Shown here: positions 50,041 through 60,856 of the stretch, piece by piece | Numbering within the stretch: the first letter of the stretch is position 1 | Layout: each line of letters begins with the position of its first letter | Source of the DNA: Euglena gracilis | Taxonomy: Eukaryota > Euglenida > Euglenophyceae > Euglenales | Direction: 5' to 3' | DNA length: 64,000 bases | Assembly: GCA_039621445.1 (NCBI GenBank) | Contig: CP154954.1 | Location: forward strand, 8,930,634 to 8,994,633 | Translations under genes and position numbers: made by a program | Notes under the pieces: generated by a model | What the model was told of the DNA's origin: nothing | Seen by the model: the letters and a program-made list of their open reading frames with translations, nothing else | Databases searched by the model: none

Positions 50041-52068
50041 TGCCCCCTGCAGAAATGCCCTCAAAATGCCTATTCCCCTTCTTTAAAGGACCCTCCTGTC
50101 AAGATGAGTGAGTGGTTTTTGTGTGCAAGTGACTGGAGCAGTCACAATACCTCCATTTGACCCCAACTCCCCGAGTGGGTACTTTCGACTCTGCCATTTT
50201 GCCAAGGTGAGTTTTCAAATGTTGAGCCGGGGGAGAGGGGGTTCCCCCTGGGGGGCATCCCCAAGAGCCCTGTCGGTCCTTGCTGGAGGCAGGTCTTTGG
50301 CCCTAAATTCAGCGCCGAAATTGACCCCAAAATTGCCCCCCCCCCAAGGGGTTTGGGGATACCCCTGCATGGTTGGGGGGACCACCCCCAGGTCTTAAAG
50401 AAAATCCCGGTGGGTTCGGACTTTCACCTCCAAATTTTGGCTGAAGAATTCCAACCCAGGTGGTGGATTTGGGATATTTGTGCCAGTTTCCGGAGACGAT
50501 TCGGGTCTAGGCCCAGGAGCTAGTGGGCCCCACCGCTCTTGGGGGGCAGCTCCTGTTTCCAACTGGCTGGCTGCCCCCCCCCATGGGGGGTCTTTAAATT
50601 GTCCCCTGGTTGTGACTGCAAAATGAGCGTTGTTCATTCCTCTTCACCTTGGGGGACGGCGAAGTTGGGGTAGCCTGGCGCAGCTGGGCTGAGGTTAAAA
50701 AAAAAAACGTTCTTGTTCTGGTACGAAGTGCTTCTTTGGGGGAAGCGGCACAAAAGACCACAAATGGTGTTTTTTGAGTATTTTCTTTTTTTGAGTTTTT
50801 TTGTTTCTCCAGTTGAAAAATGCCAACCCAGCTGTGTTTGGGTTTCCCCTTTTTTCGTGTACCAAGTCCAGCTTGACAGCCAGTGACCCTTGATTCTTGT
50901 TCATCAAAGAAAAATTTTATGTTCACCAAATTTTATATTCACCACTTTGTGAACCCACTGAATGAGGTTCTGGTCAAGGTGTGACCTCCTAAGGCATTAT
51001 TTTTGACAAAGCAGTGGCATTCACACCCGGCATTCCCACCGTGTTCCTTGAAACAACCGACAACGAGCCAAAAGAACCAGTGGCCCAAAATGATCACGGT
51101 TGTTAGTGTGTTCATTGTGTGCACCAAGCAGGACGACGTGCTGTGGAGTGTTTCCACGTGTCACATGTGAACTCTTTGCAGCAGGGCGCACTGCTGGGGA
51201 GTACAGGGTGGGTCAACAAACAAAGAGCCCTGAAGGAGTCTGGAGTGTGAAAAAGTGCCCATATAATAAAGTTATTTTGGAAACAGGGGAGGTCTGGGAG
51301 TGCCAACCCACCCCGTTTGGATGAGACCATATTTGAAGACTGTGGATACAAATTTTGAATTTTTCCATTTCAGATGTCGTAAAAATTCCTTTCTTGAGTC
51401 ATCCCCCCCAACTCCCAAACGAGCCCCCCCCCCCAAGGACTCATTTGGTGCCTGCCTCCAACCGCCTTCGGCGCCAAGGCTTATTTTTTCTGTACGTCTT
51501 TTGGTTAAGCCAGCCCCAGCGGGGTCTTAGAAAGAACGTGTTTGTCAGTGTGTTGCAAGTGGGATTCGATGCTTTTCGCTTGTGGGAAGTGCTTTTCTGC
51601 TTTCAGGTCATCAGCCATCTCCAAGGAGCTGCCACTCATGCGGGCACGTTGCTTTGAGTCAGACTTGTGGCGACAGGTGCAATGACGGAAAGAGCAGTCA
51701 GTTGCCATCGAGCAGACACTTTGTCACTGCTGAGGGATTTTAGTTCACACCCATGTGTAAGCATGGATGAATATGGATGGATGATGGATTGCAAACATCA
51801 AATGTATAACATCTTGAATTGTACATATGTATATATATTATGTATATATGTGTATCATGTGTATATATTATATTATTGTCTATATATTATGTATATGTAT
51901 TATGTGCATAAATGTTAATAAACATATACGTATACCCACATATAAGTATATAAGTATATATATATATATATTGAGTATCAGAAATTCTTTATTGTATGAT
52001 CGCATCTTATTGTATCCTGCATATGCCCATTCGTTCGTCCTCTGTGTTCCTTGCCTCCTTGCGACCAG

Positions 52069-54445
52069 AACTTGGAGCGCAAGCAGGCCCGTGTTGTGAG
52101 CGGAGAGAAGCCGCCGGCGGTGCAGTGGGTGCACAAGACGTCGAAGCACCAGGCTGTCACGGAGCCTCGCGGGACGATCATCAACGAGATGCGAGTGCTC
52201 CGGCAGGGGCCGGAGCTGTTGCGCCGCGAAACCCAGGTGGAATATGTTCTAGTTCTACAATTCATTTGAAGTCGGAGACGATGAATTGCTAGAAGTGATA
52301 CTGCTTCCATTTATGTTTTTTTAAGCCCTGAGGTGAAGTCAAGCTTCGGACCACCTGGTCGTTGACCACTGGTCAATGGTTTGGTGGTTGGGTGTGTGTC
52401 ATTGCCCTTCCTGGGTTTCTGTCATTCTTTTTTTTTGTTTGGACCAACTTTTTTTTGCCCAGCCAACTTTTTTTTTTTAGGGAGTGGTTTGCGTATGTAA
52501 TAGAGCCAAGTAAATCAACGAAACAAAGGAACCATAGTAAATAGGGCACTCTCTGGTTTCCGCATGTTGAGTTCTTATCCCCCGCTTTTTCCTTCCTTGA
52601 TCCACTGGTCGACCGATGTATTTTGAAGAGATCTTTCTGAAATGACAGACGGAGGGCGACTTTTTGCGTTGGCTTTGCTCCTCAACTCTCTTTTCCGATG
52701 GTTTGATTGAAAGTGAGCCTGCTGTCCACACCAGAGCCAGTGGCTTTCTGGCGGCAAGCCAATATGTTGGAGGGATATTAATGGGAAGCGGTGGTGTGAA
52801 ATTTATTGGCATTTCACACCATTTGGGCACCGCGCTAAATGGGGGGGTTAGAATATCACAGGCTTTTTAAAGGAAGGCTACGCCTTTTTAACCCGGAAGC
52901 TGTCATGGGCAGGCAGGAAGGAATGCATTTTCGAGGGGTGTGTTTGGGGTGGGTGGGAAGTGCCATAGCACTCCCCCCCTGCAAATGCCCGAAGTGAAGA
53001 CCAAAACAGCGCGCACCCCCCACTGTACGCTTTCGGGTGATGCCCAAATAAGTGCTGAGGGTTCAAAACGGTCCAATAATGTGCGCACCCTGTGCACCCA
53101 ACCAACTGTCACAACACCCCCTTCTGCTGTAGGCCATGCTTTCCCAAGCGATTATCCACATGCTGGGGTGGGTGTGAGGGGGGGGGGGGGTCCCAGTTCG
53201 TGCCATTACTTCGATTATTGGCATGCAATGCAAGCTCCGATTATAAGCATGCCCCAGCCAACTCCAGCCAATTCCTTCAAATGACTTGTCCTGATTCTGC
53301 TCCGCAGGAAAAAAGAGACGTCCAGCGGCAAGTTGAAGAACGGAGGCAGCAAGCAGCGGTGTGCTTCCATCGATGACCCAGTCAGTTTTTGCGAAGACGG
53401 AGAGCACCCTGAAACGTTTTTTTGTGGTGGATCATTTCTTGGTGTGTATGTTATTTTCCTAAGTCTCAAACCCTCCTGTTGTACAGAGCCTCGCCCCCAA
53501 TTGAGGACCATTCAGGAGCATCCAAATCCTGATTGTGGCACCATCTCCTCATTTATCTGACAATGGAAAGGAGAGGAAAGGAAAAGAAATGGGGCTAAGA
53601 AATCGGGCTTGCAGGTTGGAGTGTAATGTTGGGCGAATGACAGAAACGGGGGAACCAACAATAAAAGAAAGCCCTCCTGTTTTCTGCCCCAATTTGTGTC
53701 TTTTGCTTTTTGAGGGAACAATCTTTGGGGAAAATCCAATTTTTCAATTTCAATTTTTCATTCACTGTTTTTGGAATCCCTTTTTTGTGCACCACACATC
53801 TTGTCCCTGGTCCATCAGGGGACGGTCAACTTTCGACGGAAGTTTCAACGCACTTGGGGGAGGGCGTTTCTTTTGTGGTTTTATTTCTGGCTTTATTTTG
53901 TTTATTTATGGCTATTTAAACGGTCATTGAGCCGTTGGACTCACCTCCCGGAGTTGTCTTCCCCGCCAGTTGTCTTCCGCCGTGTTACCTGTGCCATTGT
54001 ATTTCTGGCTGCCACGCAGTACGAAGCCCCCAAGTGGCGGCTCTTTGAGGGCCGGCTGGACTTTGCGGAGCGGCCTGCGCCCCACGCTGCCCCCGCAGCC
54101 AGCAGCCTCCCAGCCATATGTTCACAGCCCCCCCCCCCCCCTGGGGGGGATGGGAGTTTACGAGAGTGGGTGGGTTTGGGTCGCTAGACCCCCTCCCCCA
54201 AGGGTGGGGGGGGGGGGGGGCGCTGTGGCCGGAGGCAGGTTTGGCCTGAAAACTTTAAAAACATTTTTGGCTGGTTTCGGTGTGGATGGATTTAAAAAAA
54301 AATGGGTGGTGGGTTTTGGTGCGAAAAAAGTGCCCACCCCTCGCTGAGTGAATCTATGCACCCGGCGCCGCACGCGTGCGCGTTTGCCACCAGCAAAGGG
54401 CTGGCTCCCTCCCTGCCGCCAATCAACCGGATGGAGCACGCTTGA
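52069..54445 (+). CDS. 3' part of an unidentified, charged (coiled-coil-like) protein gene
   Basis: Exons: 52069-52236, 53308-53358, 54020-54099~ and 54352~-54445. The first two introns are GT-AG with phase-0 joins (CCAG|AAC, CAG|GTGGAA; CGCAG|GAA, GCG|GTGTGC; ACGCAG|TAC). The third is probably nonconventional: CAG near 54100-54105 and CTG at 54344-54346 (-8..-6). The frame closes at TGA 54443-54445. The protein reads NLERKQARVVSGEK, AVQWVHKTSKHQAV, then a Glu/Arg/Gln-rich helix RDVQRQVEERRQQAA, YEAPKWRLFEGRLDF and a Pro/Ala-rich tail ending INRMEHA. No family is recognised; the charged helix suggests a cytoskeletal or flagellar scaffold, but this is a guess. Upstream exons are missing from my reading. 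Confidence 0.65.
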
Positions 54446-54764
54446 TCCACCTCACCTCTCCAACCTCCTCTCCAACCGCTCCCCCTTTTTTCCCTCTCCC
54501 TCCTGTCCGTCTGTTTGTGCTTCTCACATTTTGGCTCCCCTTTTTTTCTTTCCAACCTTGTGAACCACCTGTCTGTATCATTCTATTTTCTTCGCTTTCT
54601 CTCAACAGGTCGAAGCAAAACCGAGCCATGTTAGGGAGGGTAGGCTGTTTCTTTTGTCAGAAATTTTGGTAGGTTTTGAATGACGGGCACGAACATTTGC
54701 AGTTTTCCTGCCCACAAAAAGAAAAGTGGCAAAACTGTGCCACCCTCCTGGGCAGGCACCTGTG

Positions 54765-54938
54765 GCCGACCAGGGCCGACCAGGGCCGACCAGGGCCGAC
54801 CAGGGCCGACCAGGGCCGACTATGATTTTCAGGACCCCCGTAGGTGGGGGTTCCGACCAGGGCCGACCAGGGCCGACCAGGGCCGACCAGGGCCGACCAG
54901 GGCCGACCAGGGCCGACCAGGGCCGACCAGGGCCGACT
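54765..54938. repeat. 10-bp minisatellite GGCCGACCAG, array 1
   Basis: About six units, a 40-base break, then about eight more units. A shorter array of the same unit lies at 55779-55838, and a diverged one (CCGACCGCAG) near 55110-55135. Confidence 0.95.
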
Positions 54939-55778
54939 TGCATGTGATTGGCCGACCGAAGGGGAATGGATGAAGGACTTAGGCAGCTTTCCCTCTGAAC
55001 CAAGCTCCTTTGATGATGCTGGGCGGTGCTGGGCGATGCAGGACGATGCTGGCCCGGCAGCATCGACCGCGGGTTACCGCGGGTTTCAGGACTGTCATAG
55101 GTGGGTTGCCGACCGCAGCCGACCGCAGCCGACCGTGCAACTTTTTTTCTGATTGATGTCATTTTTTCAGTGAGAATGAGGAATTTCATCCCAGATTTTG
55201 AGATTTTTCTGGCTCGTCTGTTCTTCGTCGGCACTTTGGCTACTTTTGGCTACTTTTGGCCGCTTTTGGCCACTTTAGGTCGCTTTTGTCCCTTTTGGCC
55301 CATTTGTCACCATAATTCACCAATTTCGATCTATTTTGACCATTTTTTTTGCCACTTTTTGCGCACTTGTTGTAAGTTTGGGCCATTTTGTCCTGCTCTG
55401 GGGCCATTTTTGACCATTTATAGCCATTTTCGACCTTTTTTTTGTTTATTTTGCCCATTTTTTTGGTCTCTTTTTGGTCCAATTTGACCATTTTTGAGCA
55501 TTTTGTGCCAGTATATTGTATATTTTGAAGAACTCAACCCATTTTTGGATAATTTCCCCACAAATCTCCAGTTTTACACCCATTTTGGCCATTACGGATC
55601 AGTTTTTGCTAACTTGGGGGCCATTTGTCACTGATTTGGCAAATATTGGGCTAATTTGGGTCAATGTGAGCATATTTTATGGCATTTTGGCCATTTTACG
55701 CCCTTTTGGTAATTTTGGGCCATTTTTCACAATCTTTTTTTTCTGTGACGATACCCCCACCTATGGCCGACTATTTGC

Positions 55779-55838
55779 CGACCAGGGCCGACCAGGGCCG
55801 ACCAGGGCCGACCAGGGCCGACCAGGGCCGACCAGAGC
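55779..55838. repeat. 10-bp minisatellite GGCCGACCAG, array 2
   Basis: About six perfect units. Both arrays sit next to the words CACCTATGG/CCTAGGTGG-like and a T-rich tract, suggesting duplication of a larger unit. Confidence 0.92.
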
Positions 55839-56346
55839 ACCAAAATGGGAAGTGACCATAGGAGCCTTCTCCTGGGGAGTGGGGGGGAGCCAAAAACCAG
55901 CCAGTTACCCTGGAAAAAAAACAAATTCAGTCACGTCGGCTAGGTGGTTGCGGGATGGGCAGCTTTTATCAAAAAAAAATTCACACCAAAATGATGGTGT
56001 GAACAATGAATGAACTTTGAAAAGTTCACAAATGAACTTTGAAAAAAATGGCCGAGAAGGTTCAAGTCTGTTCTCCAAACCCAAGGGGGGGATTTGGCCA
56101 TTCTCGGTCACCTGGCACCAGGCACCTATGGCTAAAATGGCCTAAAATGGCCTAAAATGGTCTGAAATGAATTTTTGACCACCTATAGGTGGGGGTCCCT
56201 AAAATGGCCTAAAAAGGCCTAAAATGGCTTAAAATGGGAAAAATTCTGCTGCACAACAGTTTTTTTTGTGAATAAATAAAGCCATTCAGGTAATGACTTT
56301 CGGTATCTTTCGTTAATGTAGGACACCTCGGGCTCCGCACTTTGCC

Positions 56347-56449
56347 CTTGTGAGGCCATGCCTTGCTCGCCGGCGGTGTTGTCTGGATTGTTCTTGTTCG
56401 CTGGGTTAGGAGTCCCTGCTTAGTGCCTTTTTTCGCCGGAGTTGGCTGA
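56347..56449 (+). repeat. Left inverted terminal repeat of the DIRS element
   Basis: Includes GGCGGTGTTGTCTGGATTGT and ends at GAGTTGGCTGA. It is matched in inverse at 60694-60797 apart from a few bases near the inner edge. Confidence 0.9.
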
Positions 56450-56611
56450 TTCCTAAATTGCCCTTCGACACCCAGAAGAAAGGAACCTCAAGTACCTCAC
56501 CAATTGAGAGAAGAAGAAGACAATCAATCAATACAAACTATCCAGAATTTCACGCTCGTGCAGAAATTCAAATCAAAACTTGTTGAATTTTTCGAAAGAA
56601 TTCAATGAAAG

Positions 56612-59165
56612 ATGCAACTTCAAAGAAGCACAGCGCTGGAGAACTTCAAGAGGCAGCAGCAGCAGAAGCTGGACAACCTGACGGCGCAGGTCAACTGTGG
56701 CGAGCCGTGGCTGCCCCTTCCCCAAAACAAATTTCCCCCACAGAAATTTCCAGAACCCAAACCCCCCAAAGGGATGGCCACGGACCCTGGCAGACAGTGG
56801 TCAGAAGACCCCGAAAGGGGCAGAAGCAACAACCAGCAGGCCACTACGGCCATTGGAGCCAGGGCCACTGGGGCCAACGTTATGCCACTTACACCAATAC
56901 CTTGTTCAAGCTGGGCCAGGGCGGCCACAACAGCAAACTGGGCCAGGGCGGCCACAACAGCAATGGCCATGGCGGCCGATGGAACAAAGGCCAGGGTGGC
57001 CAACAATACCAAGGCCAGGGTGGCCAATTCCACAAACAAATGCCCAATGGCAGGGGCAGGACAGGTCCACAACACCCCCCCAGCCATTTCTTCATCACAA
57101 ACCCCATCAGGGGAAAAGGATTGGCCCCCAGAGGCCCCCCAAGATTATCAATGGGCATGGTGCCCAAGATCAAAGAGAAATCAATGGGGACTTTCAAAAT
57201 CTCAAGAAGGCCAGTGGGGCCAACATCAAAAGGGCCAGTGGGGCCAGAATTATTATCAAGGCCACTGGGGCCATCGAATATCAGAAGGGGAGAACCCCCA
57301 GAAGCTAAAGGGCTGTCCCCCAGCAGGGGATTCCAATATTTTATTCCAGTGGCAGCCTCAGGAGGATGCCCCAGAAGGGGCTATGGAGGACAAGGGGGCA
57401 ACCCCCCCTCAAGTTTATTCTTCAGTGCCCATGGCAGGGGCAAATCACAACAAGGGGGAGACCCAAAAAGGGGCCCCTATGGTATGTCAATCGACAACAA
57501 CAATGACAAAGTGGAGGATCAGAGAGACTGTGAGCAGAGCATGCACACCCCCCCAGCCACCTTTGCAAAATGCTCAATTCACTTCAGAGGTGCAATGTCC
57601 AACACCCCTCACCCAGCCCCCAGAAAATCATCTGGTTGGGAAAATAAATTACATGGAGGAAAAATGGGGAGACACCCCCCTGTACCAGAGACTTCAGAAA
57701 AGTCTAAAATGGTGGACAAAAAATGCCCCCCCAGCAACATGTCAACTGATCAAGAATGGAATTCAGCCCCCCTGGGTAAATCCCCCAAAATTGTCCACCC
57801 ACCCAAAGCCCAGGGCCAACCTGGACCTGAACCAGGCAGAAGAAATTCTGCTGGATTACGAAAAATCTGGGTCAGTGAAACGAGTTTGGGATTCAGACAC
57901 CCAGCATTTGATCCTATGGTTTTTAATTTCAAAAACAGAAGGGGGAACAACCAAATGGAGAATGATCAGCGACTGCAGAGAAATAAATCAGCAGTTTCAA
58001 GTAAAACCCTTCAAGTTGGATCATATCCAACACATTTTTCCAGTTTTGGAAAAAGGCCACTGGGCAGCAAAAATAGACCTAAAAGATGCCTATTTTCATA
58101 TTCCAGTAAGTCCAGGCCTAAGGCCATTTTTAAGGCATCAGGTGGGGGGGCAGACCTGGGAATTTCAAACAGGCTGCTTTGGGCTAAATGTAATGCCCCA
58201 AATTTTCATGTCAGTGATGAAAACATTCGAGAAACTGTGGAGAAAAAGGGGCATCCAGGTATTTATTTACCTGGACGACATTTTACTGGTGGCCCCCACC
58301 CAAAATATTTTCCAACATCACCTGAAAACAGTTGTCAAAGATTTGCTGGATTCTGGATTCAAAATCAATGTGAAAAAGTCCACCCTGCAGCCCACACAAG
58401 TGGTAACCCATCTGGGGTTTCAACTGAACTTCCAGGAAGGAAAACTACAGGTGCCCCCCCAGAAAGTCAAAACCATAAAAAAGGAGCTGGGAAAAATTGT
58501 GAAAAAAGATTACATGTCAAAAAGGCAATTGGCTGCCATTTTGGGCCAAATACGATGCAACCTAATGGCCCTGCCCTTTTTAAGGGCTTTTACAGACACC
58601 CTGGCAAAATTTTTGGTGGCAAAGTCCACAGCCCCCTGGGACTCAAAACACCCCATTTCCCAGGAAATCAAGGCCCAATTAAGGGAAATAAAAATTCTGC
58701 TGGACACCTGGGGGGGCAGACCCTTCCCACAAAATGCAACCAGAGTGTTGCACTCAGACAGCAGCACCCATGCTTGGGGGGGGCTGGACATCCACACAGG
58801 AGAAATTGTGCAGGACTTCTGGAGAAAAGACTCCATTTTGCACATCAATGTAAAGGAGCTCAGTGCAGCAATCAGCACTGTGAAAAGTTTGAGCAAACCT
58901 GGGGAAACCGTTTCCTTATCAGTGGACAACCAGGTAATTTACTTTTACCTGACAAAAGGTGGGGGCAGAAAGGACCCCTTCAACAAAATGCTAAGACCAT
59001 TTTTCAAGTGGTGCATGGAGCACCAAGTAAACCTCCAAGTCAACTGGGTACCTTCAAAAGAATGCCTGGCAGACCCCATCAGCAGATGGGAAATGGACAG
59101 GGGGGATTATTCTTTGAGACCCCCAACTTTTTCAATGGCTCAGACAGCAGTTCAAACAATTCATA
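56612..59165 (+). CDS. DIRS reverse transcriptase-RNase H ORF
   Basis: Reads from ATG 56612; this frame stays open to 59707, but the homologous frame changes near 59165. Residues 1-430 are Pro/Gln/Gly-rich with repeated GQWGQ/GHWGH motifs (Gag-like or linker). The RT core starts near residue 448 (KWRMISDCREIN) with DLKDAYFHI near 489 and the catalytic YLDD near 551. RNase H follows with LHSDSSTHAWGG (about 713), VKELSAA (about 746), VDNQ (about 770) and WVPSKECLADPISR (about 810). It copies the element's RNA into DNA. A second frame (56605-59166) is also open over the same stretch. Whether the N-terminal part belongs to one or two proteins cannot be told. Confidence 0.85.
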
Positions 59166-59669
59166 AATTTGGAAACAGATTTATTTGCCTCCCCAGGCAA
59201 CAAAAAACTGCCCAATTTTGTGGCCAGGTGGCCCCACTGGGATGCCACAGCAGTAAATGCACTGCAATGTCCACTGGACAACATGGGGGATCTTTATGCA
59301 AACCCCCCCTGGTCAATAATTCACCAATTTCTACCCAGGTTGAAAATGTTTCCCCAGACCAAAGTTTTTATGGTCACCCCCTACTGGGTTTCAGCCACCT
59401 GGTGGCCCCAATTAATAAAAACGAAAGTTCCAGGGACCCCCTGCCTGAAAATCACCCCCTACAAGGGCATGTTCACCAACTGCAGGGGAGAACAAATGCC
59501 ACCCCCCAGGTGGCCCCTGGTTTGCATGATTTGCTCAGGCAAATTTTGGAGGGGAAACAAATTCAGGTTGAGACCATTAACGATTTCCTGGGGAGAAACC
59601 CCAGTTTAAAGCGTTATCAGAGTGCTTTTGCACTTCTGTGGGTCATTTTGGAACACATGGGGGTGCCCC
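59166..59669 (+). pseudogene. Post-RNase H / recombinase N-terminal segments, frameshifted
   Basis: The conserved DIRS segment after RNase H appears in another frame from 59169 (DLFASPGNKKLPNF, ANPPWSIIHQFL, VTPYWVSATWWPQL). Near 59540 the sensible frame returns to that of the RT (ETINDFLGRNPSLKRYQSAF). It then moves again near 59670 at a GGGGGTGCCCCCC run. The breaks fall at or near homopolymers, so they are either decay or sequencing indels. Confidence 0.7.
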
Positions 59670-60450
59670 CCCTGAAGCCACCACTGACCAAGTGGCTGAC
59701 GCTTTAATTCAATTATTCAAGTTTTCCAAGGCCCAAGCCCGTAATGCCTACAGTGCTATGCTTTTGATTCCTGGGTTTGGTGGGCTGAGATTCCACACTC
59801 TGTTGACCCCCTACAAGAGGCTTTGGAACCAAAATCTTGAGAAGTATGGGGCATTTTGGGATCCCCTCCCAATCCTCCTGGGGCTGGCAAAGGCGCCTAT
59901 GCCCACTGATATTTGTACATTGCGTACACAACTTATTTTTTGCTCACGAATCCTCTGTTTATACCGATCCTCCGACTTATCGCAAGTCAAGCGAACCACA
60001 AGTGTGTTGGGTAGGGCACCCTACATCAAGATTAAGCGTAAAGGACAGAAATTCCATAAGTGGGAAAGGGTTGTGTCCATTCCCCAATGTCCCCAAATCA
60101 GCCCCTTTCATTTAATGATGTGTTATGTGGCTGCTACACGCTTATTCGTCAGACCTGGGGGTCCCCTCCTAATTTCCTTAAAACCACCCTTCAGGGCCAT
60201 AAGTGCAGACACCATTGCTTCCATCACAAACGCATTTTTGGCCCAACATGGGGTATCCCCCCAGGTGTGGGGGGCCCACTTCACCAGAGGGGCAGGATTT
60301 GGTCTACTCAAAAATTGGGCCTTCCCGCCCAAGAAGTTTGTTAACTTGGTCAGTAGTGGGTGGTGGAGGATTTTACAGCCCATTACCAAAGACTGGGTGC
60401 CCAAGGTGCCCTGGAAAATGCCCTGGCCCCCCTAATTTCAGTGCACAATC
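59670..60450 (+). pseudogene. DIRS tyrosine recombinase, broken before its nucleophile
   Basis: The YR fold is read from about 59670 in the frame open to 60435. It has the first catalytic Arg in LYRSSDLSQV and the H-x-x-R box in GAHFTRGAGFG (near 60275-60305). In this frame no catalytic Tyr follows. Shifting frame near 60350 restores DFTAHYQR, the usual position of the nucleophilic tyrosine. Thus one indel separates the last catalytic residue from the rest. The enzyme would integrate the circular DNA form. Confidence 0.8.
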
Positions 60451-60451
60451 A

Positions 60452-60557
60452 GGCCTCACAAGGGCAAAGTGCGGAGCCCGAGGTGTCTCGTACTCCCTCG
60501 AGGAAAACCGACCAGGGAGGAAGGGACACCGAGGGCGAAGCACAAAGACCTTGTGAG
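60452..60557 (+). repeat. DIRS internal complementary region
   Basis: The two halves meet at 60487/60488 and are complementary to the extreme left (36 bases) and extreme right (70 bases) ends of the element. This defines both termini to the base. Confidence 0.92.
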
Positions 60558-60693
60558 CCCGACCCCCCCCCACCCGTAAAAGAAAATTTGTGTTCAAAAG
60601 CCCTCGGTCAGACAGTGGGGGCCAGGGGGGGGGGGAGGGGGGGGGACACCCCCCAGGGGCAAAAAGCCACGCCGCCCAGTCGGAGCAGCATCG

Positions 60694-60856
60694 TCAGCCA
60701 ACTCCGGCGAGGCGGCACTAAGCAGGGACTCCTAACCCAGCGAACAAGAACAATCCAGACAACACCGCCGGCGAGCAAGGCATGGCCTCACAAGGTCTTT
60801 GTGCTTCGCCCTCGGTGTCCCTTCCTCCCTGGTCGGTTTTCCTCGAGGGAGTACGA
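60694..60856 (+). repeat. Right inverted terminal repeat and right end of the DIRS element
   Basis: 60694-60797 is the inverse of the left ITR. 60787-60856 is the right-end extension ending GGGAGTACGA, complementary to the internal region. Confidence 0.9.

Larger units (their letters stand above)
44456..52068. other. Repeat-rich intergenic region, no supported gene
   Basis: Holds CAGCCAGCAGCTCC-type repeats (44875-45005), a second copy of 41881-42077 at 45008-45205, trinucleotide arrays (46331-46524), TAAACCC-like stretches, the GC repeat copy at 49792-50040 and an A/T-rich stretch (51820-51975). 44541-44760 and 51160-51320 stay open and look mildly coding but have no splice partners. The 5' exons of the 52-54 kb gene may hide here. 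Confidence 0.5.
54446..56321. other. Intergenic region with minisatellites
   Basis: Dominated by two GGCCGACCAG arrays, a T-rich stretch full of GGCCATTTT/TTTTGACC words (55240-55740) and (CCTAAAATGG)n before the DIRS insertion. No exon is supported. Confidence 0.6.
56322..60856 (+). mobile_element. DIRS-type tyrosine-recombinase retrotransposon
   Basis: The termini are asymmetric inverted repeats: about 56347-56449 is the reverse complement of about 60694-60797. An internal complementary region follows the ORFs: 60452-60487 is the exact complement of the left end (56322-56357), and 60488-60557 is the exact complement of the right end (60787-60856). This split design is diagnostic for DIRS elements, which replicate through a circular intermediate and integrate without target duplication. 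The order is ITR, Gly/Gln-rich region, reverse transcriptase, RNase H, tyrosine recombinase, ICR, ITR. Several frameshifts make this copy probably non-autonomous. It interrupts a repeat of the 48765-49030 family. Confidence 0.9.
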
